Part shown: positions 39,101-49,293 of the stretch, one piece after another
Numbering within the stretch: the first letter of the stretch is position 1
How the letters are laid out: every line of letters begins with the position of its first letter
NCBI GenBank assembly: GCA_963971225.1
Contig: OZ020269.1
Coordinates: 372,001-436,000 of the forward strand
Source: Melieria omissa
Taxonomy: Eukaryota > Arthropoda > Insecta > Diptera > Ulidiidae
DNA: 64,000 nt
Direction: 5' to 3'
Notes under the pieces: model-generated
What the model saw: the letters and a program-made list of their open reading frames with translations, nothing else
Told to the model about the DNA's origin: nothing
Databases searched by the model: none
Made by a program: the position numbers and the translations under genes

Positions 39101-42100
39101 TTAAAAACCAAATCTCACTTCAATGTGCAACATTTCCACCCTACATTTCATTTCAACGCTACATTTCTTTCAATTAGACTTATCAGTCTAATGTGTAGTC
39201 TTGTGCAACCTTGCCAAAAAATTTAAAAACCAACATCCCATTTCAATGTGCAACATTTCCACCCTACAAATGCAACGTTTCCACCTGACATATGCTACAT
39301 TTGTTATTGTTATTCGCACACTCTTCAGCGCCATCCAGTCTGCTGCAACCTCGCCACAAAATTTAAAAACTAAAATCCCACATCAATGTGCAATTCCACA
39401 CAAAAAATGCAACATTTCTACCACGACAAATGCATCATTTGTTGTCGTGCGCTCTTCAGCGCCATCTAGTGCTGCAACCTCGCCACAAAATTTAAAAACC
39501 AACATCCCACTTCAATCTGCAACATTTTCACCCCACAAATACAACATTTCCACCCAACAAATGCAACAGTCGTTCGCCTTTTTCGTACAGTCTTCAGCGC
39601 CTACAAGTCTGCTGTAATCTTGCCACAATATTTAGAAACCATCATCCCACTTCAATGTGCAACATTTCCACCCAACAAATGCAATATTTGCACCTGTCAA
39701 ATGCCACATTTGTTTCTATTAGACTCATCAGCGCCATCTAGTCTGCTGCAATCTTGCCACAAAATTTAAAAACCAGTATCCCACCTGAATGTACAACATT
39801 TCCACCCAACAAATGCAACATTTCTACCTGTCAAATGCCACAGCTGTTCGCCTTTTTCGTACAGTCTTCAGAGCCATCTAGTCTGCTGTAATCCGCTTCG
39901 ATGTGCAACATTTTCACCCTACAAATGTAACGTTTCCACCACGACAAATGCAACATTTGCTTCTATTTCGCGCACTTTTTAGCGCCATCTGGTCTGCTGC
40001 AACCTAGCCACAAAATTTAAAAACCAACATCCCACTTCAATGTGCAACATTTCCATACGAAAATGCAACATTTCCACCTAACAAGTGCAACGTTTGTAAT
40101 TATTTTTCGGACACTCTGCAGCGCCATCTACTCTCCTGCAACCTCCCACAATATTTAAAAACCAACCCACTTCAATGTGCAACATTTCCACCCGACAAAT
40201 ACAACATTTCCACCCAACATATGAAACATTTGTTTCTATTGGACTCATCAGCGCCATCTGGTCCGCTGCAACCACGCCACAAAATTTAAAAACCAACATC
40301 CCACTTCAATCTGCAACATTTCCACCCAACAAATGCAGCATTTCCATCTGTCAAATGCAGCATTTGTCCGTCTTTTTCGTACAGTCTTCAGTGCCATCTA
40401 GTCTGCTGCAATTTTTCCACAAAATTTAAAAACCAAAATCCTACATCTATGTGCAACATTTCCACCACGACATATACAACATTTGTTTTAATGCGACCGC
40501 TTTTCAGCGCCATCTAGTGCTGTAATCTTGCCACAATATCTAAAAACCAAATCTCACTTCAATGTGCAACATTTCTATCCGACAAATGCAACATTGGTTT
40601 CTATTTCGTACCCTCTACGGCACCATCTGGTCTGCTGCATTCTCGCCACAATATTTAAAAATCAACCTCCCACTTCAATGTGCAACATTTCAACCCAACA
40701 AATGCAGCATTTCCACCTGTCAAATGCAGCATTTGTCCGTCTTTTTCGTACAGTCTTCAGTGCCATCGCGTCTGCTGCAATTTTGCCACAAAATTTAAAA
40801 ACCAAAATCCCGCATCTATCTACAACATTTCCACTACGACTTATTTTAACTTGTTTTAATTCGTACACTGTTCAGCGCCATCTGGTGCTGCAACCTCGCC
40901 ACAAAATTTAAAAACCAACATCCCACTTCAATCTGCAACATTTCCACCCAACAAATGCAGCATTTCCATCTGTCAAATGCAGCATTTGTCCGTCTTTTTC
41001 GTACAGTCTTCAGTGCCATCTAGTCTGCTGCAATTTTGCCACAAAATTTAAAAACCAAAATCCCACATCTATGTGCAACATTTCCACCCGACAAATGCAA
41101 AATTTCCACCACGCATATGCAACATTTGTTTTAATTCGACCACTTTTCAGCGCCATCTAGTGCTGTAATCTTGCCGCAATATTTAAAAACCAAATCTCAC
41201 TTCAATGTGCAACATTTCCACCCTACATTTCATTTCAACGCTACATTTCTTTCTATTAGACTTATCAGTCTAATGTGTAGTCTTGTGCAACCTTGCCAAA
41301 AAATTTAAAAACCAACATCCCATTTCAATGTGCAACATTTCCACCCTACAAATGCAACGTTTCCACCTGACATATGCTACATTTGTTATTGTTATTCGCA
41401 CACTCTTCAGCGCCATCTAGTCTGCTGCAACCTCGCCACAAAATTTAAAAACTAAAATCCCACATCAATGTGCAATTCCACACAAAAAATGCAACATTTC
41501 TACCACGACAAATGCATCATTTGTTGTCGTGCGCTCTTCAGCGCCATCTAGTGCTGCAACCTCGCCACAAAATTTAAAAACCAACATCCCACTTCAATCT
41601 GCAACATTTTCACCCCACAAATACAACATTTCCACCCAACAAATGCAACAGTCGTTCGCCTTTTTCGTACAGTCTTCAGCGCCTACAAGTCTGCTGTAAT
41701 CTTGCCACAATATTTAGAAACCATCATCCCACTTCAATGTGCAACATTTCCACCCAACAAATGCAATATTTGCACCTGTCAAATGCCACATTTGTTTCTA
41801 TTAGACTCATCAGCGCCATCTAGTCTGCTGCAATCTTGCCACAAAATTTAAAAACCAGTATCCCACCTGAATGTGCAACATTTCCACCCAACAAATGCAA
41901 CATTTCTACCTGTCAAATGCCACAGCTGTTCGCCTTTTTCGTACAGTCTTCAGAGCCATCTAGTCTGCTGTAATCCGCTTCGATGTGCAACATTTTCACC
42001 CTACAAATGTAACGTTTCCACCACGACAAATGCAACATTTGCTTCTATTTCGCGCACTTTTTAGCGCCATCTGGTCTGCTGCAACCTAGCCACAAAATTT

Positions 42101-42547
42101 AAAAACCAACATCCCACTTCAATGTGCAACATTTCCATACGAAAATGCAACATTTCCACCTAACAAGTGCAACGTTTGTAATTATTTTTCGGACACTCTG
42201 CAGCGCCATCTACTCTCCTGCAACCTCCCACAATATTTAAAAACCAACCCACTTCAATGTGCAACATTTCCACCCGACAAATACAACATTTCCACCCAAC
42301 ATATGAAACATTTGTTTCTATTGGACTCATCAGCGCCATCTGGTCCGCTGCAACCACGCCACAAAATTTAAAAACCAACATCCCACTTCAATCTGCAACA
42401 TTTCCACCCAACAAATGCAGCATTTCCATCTGTCAAATGCAGCATTTGTCCGTCTTTTTCGTACAGTCTTCAGTGCCATCTAGTCTGCTGCAATTTTGCC
42501 ACAAAATTTAAAAACCAAAATCCTACAACAACATTTCCACCACGACA
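33142..42547 (+). repeat. Satellite array block 3, about 4.5 HORs
   Basis: HOR landmarks are at 33,578, 35,651, 37,702, 39,791 and 41,873, spaced 2073, 2051, 2089 and 2082. The 2,073 spacing lacks 9 bp near 35,158. The 2,051 spacing lacks 9 bp near 37,209 and a single 22-bp subunit near 36,053. The 2,089 spacing has a small rearrangement at about 37,970 (CATACGAAACATTTCCAAAC). Several rare variants here are shared only with array block 1 (see findings). Confidence 0.95.
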
Positions 42548-42551
42548 TATA

Positions 42552-42798
42552 AGTTAGCACGGCCTCAGGTTTGTCCAAATGCTGAGTTTTAAAAATAAGT
42601 CAAATACCATCCGCCGAGCTTCACATGTCTCCTATTGCATTGCCAGCCAAAGCGTGAGACTTTGCTGACAATGCAGTTCACATGTTCTTTCACTGCACCG
42701 GCAGCCGAGCTGGTGCGCTGGCGGTGCAGCCAAAATTTAAAAGTCAGTAATAAAACTCATCCCAACCGAAACGGTTCTGTTATTTTATTTATTTAACT
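42552..42798 (+). mobile_element. Errantivirus-like solo LTR, module copy 3
   Basis: Third copy of the AGTTAGCACGG...TTTAACT insert, with TATA on each side, at the same monomer position as copies 1 and 2. Confidence 0.6.
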
Positions 42799-42802
42799 TA
42801 TA

Positions 42803-43670
42803 CAACATTTGTTTTAATGCGACCGCTTTTCAGCGCCATCTAGTGCTGTAATCTTGCCACAATATCTAAAAACTAAATCTCACTTCAATGTGCAACATTT
42901 CTATCCGACAAATGCAACATTGGTTTCTATTTCGTACCCTCTACGCCGCCATGTGGTCTGCTCGTGTCTGCTCTCGCCACAATATTTAAAAACCAACATC
43001 CCACTTCAATGTGCAACATTTTCACCCGACAAATGCAACATTTCTACCTGACAAATGCAACGTTTGTAATTCTTTTTCGGACACTCTGCAGCGCCATCTA
43101 CTCTCCTGCAACCCCCCCACAATATTTAAGAACCAACATCCGACTTCAATGTGCTACATTTCCAAACGACAAATGCAACATTTCCACATGACAATTGCAA
43201 CACTTGTTTCTATTTCGTACACTCTTCAGCGCCACCTGGGCTGGTGCAACCTCGCCACAAAATTTAAAAACCAAAATCCCCCTTCAATGTGCAACATTTC
43301 CACCTGTCATATGCAACATTTGTTTCTATTTCGCACACTTCCCAGCGCCGTCTGGTATGCTGCAACCTCGCCACAAAATTTAAATATCACCATCCCACTT
43401 CAATGTGCAGCATTTCCACTTGTCAAATTCAACATTTGTTTCCATTAGACTTATCGGCGCCTTCCAGTCTGCTGCAGTCTACCCACAAAATTTTAAAACC
43501 AACATCCCACTTCAATGTGCAACATTTCCACCCGACAAATGCAACATTTGTTTCTATTTTGCAAACTTCCCAGCGCTATCTGGTCTGCTGCAACCTCGCC
43601 ACAAAATTTAAAAATCAACATCCCAACAAATACAACATTTCCACCCAACATATGCAACATTTGTTTCTAA
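42803..43670 (+). repeat. Divergent satellite monomers left of the Gypsy composite, copy 3
   Basis: Same monomer order and private substitutions as 13,154-14,021. Confidence 0.87.
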
Positions 43671-43768
43671 TGTGGCCACTCGCAAAAGTACTGGCAACAC
43701 TGTGGCCACCTGCGCAAGCGCGGGCAGCACTGACACAAAACAGCGGCGTGCCTTGCAGTTGGCAGTCG

Positions 43769-44299
43769 TAGAAAAAAATACCGTTGCCGTTGACTAAAAA
43801 GTAATATTGTTATAAGTAACTTGTAAAAAAGTAATAATATTACTGAAGGTGATTACTTATGGGGAAAAATAACTAGTTACACTACTTTTTTAAAGCCAAA
43901 GTAATATACTACTACGTGTCAGCCGCCGTGGCTCAGTTGGTTAGTGCGCGGTCCAGCGAGTCGCATGCAGAGCGACGCAAGATCGAATACTGCATGTAGT
44001 AACACCTAAAAAAAATAACGGGAAACTCGTTTTCTCTTTCGGTGGCTGTCCTCTCAGCTGGAAATGGCAAACCTCTGAGAGTAAAAATTGCCTATGAAAA
44101 AGCTCCCAACCTGCCGTTCGGAACCGGGATAAAACTGTAGGTCCCTTCCACCCGCGTACAAAATTCACACGCACAACACGGGTGGTTGCGGGAAGCTAGG
44201 CCTTAGTCTCGCGGAAGCGGGCTGTCGTGCCAATCAATTATAAATTAAAATATACTACGTAATTAGTTACACTACTTTAATATATTAGTCACAACACTG
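43769..44299. mobile_element. Probable hAT-like MITE hosting the SINE, copy 3
   Basis: Third copy of the AT-rich palindromic element ending CACAACACTG. The left boundary is uncertain, as in the other copies. Confidence 0.43.
43918..44249 (+). mobile_element. tRNA-derived SINE with tephritid-like core, copy 3
   Basis: Third copy of the SINE with the same A and B boxes, core and flanking duplications. Confidence 0.85.
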
Positions 44300-45835
44300 C
44301 TCACCACACTCTCTAAACCAGCGCAGCTGTGCAAAATAGATGTTCACACGGTTTCAATGGTGGAGCAAAAGGCTGAAGACCCTTCACAGCATCCGATGCT
44401 CGCAACCATCCTCAAGGAGTACTTGAATCTCTCTCTGCCCAGCTCTGCCCCACGTGTGGATAGCCCCACTTCTATCAAACATTATATCGTAACGAGCGGG
44501 CCGCCAGTAGCTGAGCGCCCTCGGAGGCTATGCGGTGAAAATTTATCGGCAGCAAAGGCCGACTTTGATCTGCTTCTCCATCATGGCGTCATACGCCCAT
44601 CTAGCAGTCCATGGGCGAGCCCCATCCACATGGTGCCCAAGAAGTCTGGTGAGTGGCGATCAACAGGTGACTACAGAAGACTCAACGCTCAGGCAGTTCC
44701 TGATCGCTACCCAGTTCCACATTGTAAGGATATTTTCCAGCGCTTACACGGAAAATGCATCTTTTCTACCATCGACCTCGTCCGGGCGTACCATCAGATA
44801 CCAGTAGCCCCTGAAGATGTTCCAAAGACCGCAGTTACAACGCCATTTGGACTTTTCGAGTTCCTGGGTATGCCACCGGGCCTCCGCAACGCTGCCCAAA
44901 CATTCCAACGCCACATGGACAACCTCTTACGGTCTCTTCCATACGCAGCCTGTTTTATCGACGACCTGATCATATTTTCTAATTCCGTTGAGGAGCATGC
45001 CGAACATCTCCGCTGCGTGTTTGAAATTCTACACCAGAATAAGCTCTCAATCAATCTCGCGAAGTGCAGATTTGGCAAAACCGAACTAGTGTACCTGGGC
45101 TACACTGTCAACCAACATGGGTACTGGCCTCCTGCTGACAAAGTAGATGCCATCGTGTCGTATCCAAAGCCCGAGACTATCACCGATCTCAGGGGATTCT
45201 TGGGTATGCTAAATTATTTCCGTCGTTGAATCCCACAAGCCGCAGCGACTCAGGCCCCGCTTAATGGATATTTGAAAAACGCCAAGAAGAAGGACAAGCG
45301 GAGGATAGAATGGATACCTGTTGCAGAAAAGGCCTTTGCGGATTGTAAAAATAGCATCGCCACTGCCACCAGGAACGCATTCATCGCACCAACAGCACCC
45401 TTGGCCCTCTCCACCGACGCATCGGACTTTGCAATTGGCGCATCCCTTGAACAGTTGCAAGATAACGTCTGGAGACCGGTGGGATTTTTCTCACGTAAAT
45501 TGAGCCAAGCTGAACAACGATATAGTACTTATGACCGCGAGCTGCTCGCTGTCTTTGCTGCTATAAAGTTTTTTCGACATCACCTGGAAGACCGCAAATT
45601 TGTCATCAAAACCGACCACCGTCCTCTCATCTACGCCTTCTCCCAGCGAGCTGACAAAGCCTCCTCGAGACAGCTAAGGCAGCTGGACTACATTTCGCAA
45701 TTCGACGCCGAAATTATCCACGTTAAAGGTGAAGAGAACGCAGCAGCCGATGCGCTTTCGCGCATTAATGAAATTTGTATGCCGACCATTCGCTACCATC
45801 CAATCAGCCCAACAGGACGACAACCAGTTCGCTGA
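44300..45835 (+). pseudogene. Gypsy pol pseudogene: reverse transcriptase and RNase H, copy 3
   Basis: RT from 44,357 and RNase H from 45,272 give the same predicted residues as copy 1, with the same in-frame TGA at 45,227-45,229. Confidence 0.9.
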
Positions 45836-47038
45836 AGTCAAGCAAGACACTTCACTTAAACTGCAGCAGCTGGCAATACAAGACTGTCATGTTTACTGTG
45901 ACATTTCGTCTGGCCGCGTGCGACCGTATATTCCGACAAGCCTCCGGCGGCAAGCATTCAACATAGTACACAGCTCTTCACACCCAAGTGGCCGCGTAAC
46001 AGCTCGTCATCTCAAAGAAAAGTTCGTGTGGCCCGGTATCAAGAAGGACGCACTACAATGGTGTCGTGAATGCATCGCCTGTCAGAAGTCCAGAGTCAGC
46101 CGGCATAATCGACTCATACCTGAGCATCCCCGATAATCGCTTCGACCACATACACATAGACCTGATTTACCTTGCAGCCGTCAACAAATTAAGGTATTGC
46201 CTAACTATAATTGACCGTTTTTCCAGGTGGCTGTTGCAGTGCCGCTGGAAGACATGGAAGCAGGAACAGTAGCATCAGCGCTCTACGCCAATTGGATCTG
46301 CTCCTATGGGACACCTCTTACTATAACGACAGACCAGGGTCAGCAATTCGAGTCTGCACTTTTCACGGCATTGGCCAAAGTTATCGGTGCTCGTATCATC
46401 CACACCACTCCCTACCACCCCCAAGCGAATGGAATGGTGGAGCGATTCCATCGTACTTTAAAAGCAGCTCTAATGTGTCACGCACCCACCCCTGGCCGGA
46501 AATCCTGCCAACAGTACTCCTCGGATTGCGGTCATGCCTGAAAGAAGATTTAAACGCTTCCCCTGCCGAGCTTCTCTTCGGTGCGCCTATTCGGTTGCCA
46601 GGAGAATTCTTCGCATCCGAAGACCAATCTGCTAGCCCGGAGCTGTTCCTGGAAAAGCATAGGGAAACTACGCCCAACAACGATTGCTCACCACGCCAAA
46701 TCACGCTGTTTCATACTTAAGGATCTGTATACCTGCAGCCACGTTTTTCGCAGAGTTGACGCCGTCCGAAAGCCATTGGAGCCCCCTACACAGGCCCCCA
46801 TGAGGTATTACGCCGTCTCAACGACCGTGTATTTGTCATACGCATTAACGATATCGAGAAAGCTGTGTCCGTCGACTGTCTTAAACCGGCGTTCGTGGTC
46901 AAACAGGATCAACATCAGCACGACCACACGTTGGAGCCCATGGGTAACACCCTACTGTCAAACACTATGGACAGACCACTTCGAACATATGCCAGAAAAC
47001 CACACAAATCGGTATCGTTCGCCGCCTCCACCGGCTAA
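45836..47038 (+). pseudogene. Gypsy pol pseudogene: integrase, copy 3
   Basis: Same zinc domain, split DDE core and frameshifts as copy 1. It agrees with copy 1 rather than copy 2 at the Ala/Thr difference (about 46,612). Confidence 0.87.
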
Positions 47039-47058
47039 CTCTCTGAGAAGGGGGTACC

Positions 47059-47275
47059 TGTGGCGGCAATGCCCTCTCTAAATGTAATGCTGGCAATGCT
47101 GTCTGTCAGCAACTCAGCAAATTTAAATACAATGAAATGTTTTTATGGGAGTAGGCCGTGCGCTGCGGTCGCGCCGGCAACCGTTACTCCGTTTACATCA
47201 TTTTTGATAATAAAAGAGAAGTTGTTACAACGTGCAAGCTCGCGTTTCATTTCGTTAGAGGCAACTAGCCCTACA
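47059..47275 (+). repeat. 3' LTR of the Gypsy element, copy 3
   Basis: Same TG...CA LTR with purine tract and AATAAA as in copies 1 and 2. Confidence 0.75.
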
Positions 47276-47949
47276 CTATTAGACTCATCAGCGCCATCTA
47301 GTCTGGTGCAATTTTGCCACAAAATTTTAAAACCAAAATCCCATCTGAATTTGCAACATTTCTACAAGACAAATGCAACATTTCCACCAAAAAAATGCAA
47401 CATTTGTTTCTATTAGGCTCGTCAGCGCCATCTAGTCTTGTGCAATCTTGCACAAAATTTAAAAACGAAAATCCCGCTTCGATGTGCAACATTTCCACCC
47501 GACAAATGCAACATTTCTACCTGACAAGTGCAACGTTTGTAATTCTTTTTCGGACACTCTGCAGCGCCATCTACTCTCCTGCAACCCCCTACAATATTTA
47601 AACACCAACATCCCATTTCAATGTGCAACATTTCCACCCGACAAATACAACATTTTCACCCAACATATGCAACGCCACAGTATATAAAAACCAACATCCC
47701 ACTTGAATGTGCAACATTTCCACCCGACAAATGCAACATTTCTACCTGACAAGTGCAACGTTTGTAATTCTTTTTCGGACACTCTGCAGCGCCATCTAGT
47801 CTGGAGCAATCTTGCCACAATATTTACAAACCAACATCCCACTTCAATGTGCAACATTTCCACCCGACAAATGCAACATTTGCACCTGTCAAATGCAACA
47901 TTTGTTTCTATTAGACTCATCAGCGCCATCTAGTCTGCTGCAATCTTGC
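47276..47949 (+). repeat. Divergent satellite monomers right of the Gypsy composite, copy 3
   Basis: Same divergent monomers as 17,627-18,300. Confidence 0.87.
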
Positions 47950-48423
47950 CACAAAATTTAAAAACTAAAATCCCACATCAATGTGCAATTCCACACAAAA
48001 AATGCAACATTTCTACCACGACAAATGCATCATTTGTTGTCGTGCGCTCTTCAGCGCCATCTAGTGCTGCAACCTCGCCACAAAATTTAAAAACCAACAT
48101 CCCACTTCAATCTGCAACATTTTCACCCCACAAATACAACATTTCCACCCAACAAATGCAACAGTCGTTCGCCTTTTTCGTACAGTCTTCAGCGCCTACA
48201 AGTCTGCTGTAATCTTGCCACAATATTTAGAAACCATCATCCCACTTCAATGTGCAACATTTCCACCCAACAAATGCAATATTTGCACCTGTCAAATGCC
48301 ACATTTGTTTCTATTAGACTCATCAGCGCCATCTAGTCTGCTGCAATCTTGCCACAAAATTTAAAAACCAAAATCCCACATCAATGTGCAACATTTCCAC
48401 ACAAAAAATGCAACATTTCTACC
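47950..48423 (+). repeat. Terminal satellite monomers at the array edge
   Basis: Three to four monomers in HOR register follow module 3. The array then stops inside a monomer (CAACATTTCTACC) at 48,423, and unrelated sequence starts at AATATGCACTTATGC. The last monomer has ATGTGCAACATTTCCACAC where the HOR has ATGTGCAATTCCACAC, so it is less homogenised than interior units. No further satellite of this family appears to the right. Confidence 0.9.
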
Positions 48424-49012
48424 AATATGCACTTATGCATTTGGTGTTGACAAGCATTTTAGTGGTTGCACCCAAGTAGCAATTTTTTCAAAGTCACCGT
48501 TCCAAATCGATTTGCTTTCGAACCTTGGGGTATAGAAGGATGATTGATATCATTATAGAAAGCATACGAGTCTAGCTAAATAATAAGGCATAATATTATT
48601 AAAATCCGTTAACGGGTCGAGATTTAACAGCCATAATTTCGATCATGCTGCCGGTGGGATATTTTTTTATTTACCAAATTGGTGAAAGGTGGTCACTCTG
48701 GCTTAATTTTGACGCCATTTTGATTAAAGTGATTGTGCGTACTTAGGTTCCACAAGCATTTGATTGGTTATATAGATCAGAGGTGCATTCTTTCAATCAG
48801 TCGTTGTTGTGACAGCAACGAAGCAACACGTGTGGGGGTTGCGCGGATTTTTGTTTTGTTGCCTCAAGAAATTGTATGTATGAAAAAAAATTAGATGCTT
48901 TTGTTGTTGTAGTTTTTGTGTGTATGCTTTTTTGTGTTGGCGATTGGTTGGCCTTTCGGCAATGTCAAATGGGAACATTAAATTTTTTTTACTTATAATT
49001 TTAAGGGTCAAG
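48424..49012 (+). repeat. Copy I (left part) of a tandem repeat unit of about 1.2 kb
   Basis: This 589-bp stretch matches 60,403-60,991 almost base for base (589 bp as well). It starts AATATGCACTTATGCATTTG and ends in the target sequence GGGTCAAG, where the LOA element is inserted. The rest of the unit continues beyond that element at 59,796. It has no coding potential I would defend; the matching open frames in both copies are AT-rich noise. Confidence 0.9.
49005..49012. repeat. Left target-site duplication of the LOA-type element
   Basis: GGGTCAAG here and at 59,788-59,795 flank the element. The uninterrupted paralogue at 60,984-60,991 has one copy, followed by CGAAATGCACAATG just as on the right flank. 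Confidence 0.92.
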
Positions 49013-49047
49013 ATAACCCTACGGTCAGGGTCCGAGAATATGCCCGT

Positions 49048-49081
49048 GGTAAGGCATGCCTGTCGTAAGAGGCGACTAAAA
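49048..49081 (+). promoter_or_regulatory. Conserved-looking 5' UTR motif with small hairpin
   Basis: GGTAAGGCATGCCTGTCG followed by TAAGAGGCGACTAAAA lies 35 bp from the element's 5' end. GGCATGCC is a perfect palindrome, and GCCT/AGGC can close an 8-nt loop. I recall closely similar strings in the 5' regions of other insect non-LTR elements, so it may be an internal promoter or an RNA structure. Its function is unknown to me. Confidence 0.4.
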
Positions 49082-49293
49082 TCCACCCGTGTGGAGTTGC
49101 CTGATCTCCCATCGGACGCGTCCCTAGGTGGCGGATAGGGGGCCCTTGGTGGACAAACGACGTCACTTCGGTACCCTTGGAGGGACAGGAGTCATGTCTG
49201 TTGCGTCCGCCACAATGATGGTATAGGGTATGGGTACCATCCGCGGACCAAACTGGCTAGGGAGGAGTCCCGAACTAAAACCGTTCTTTGGCA

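Larger units (their letters stand above)
42515..47949 (+). repeat. Super-repeat module, copy 3
   Basis: Third copy of the 5.4-kb module, 14,808 bp after copy 2 and 29,649 bp after copy 1. The shorter spacing comes from deletions in the preceding HOR block, not from the module. Its content and broken frames match copies 1 and 2. Confidence 0.93.

Noticed and set aside
526..42064. Dozens of open frames of 60-160 codons recurring every 2.08 kb in the satellite
   Set aside because: They exist in several frames and on both strands of the same repeat, encode low-complexity Cys/Asn/His/Thr-rich strings that mirror the monomer, and many lack an ATG. They are by-products of a stop-poor repeat.
48793..49086. 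A small conserved minus-strand gene, since a similar frame occurs at 60,772-61,014
   Set aside because: The two frames are alike only because they lie in the duplicated 1.2-kb repeat. They differ at the ends, and the composition is AT-rich noise.
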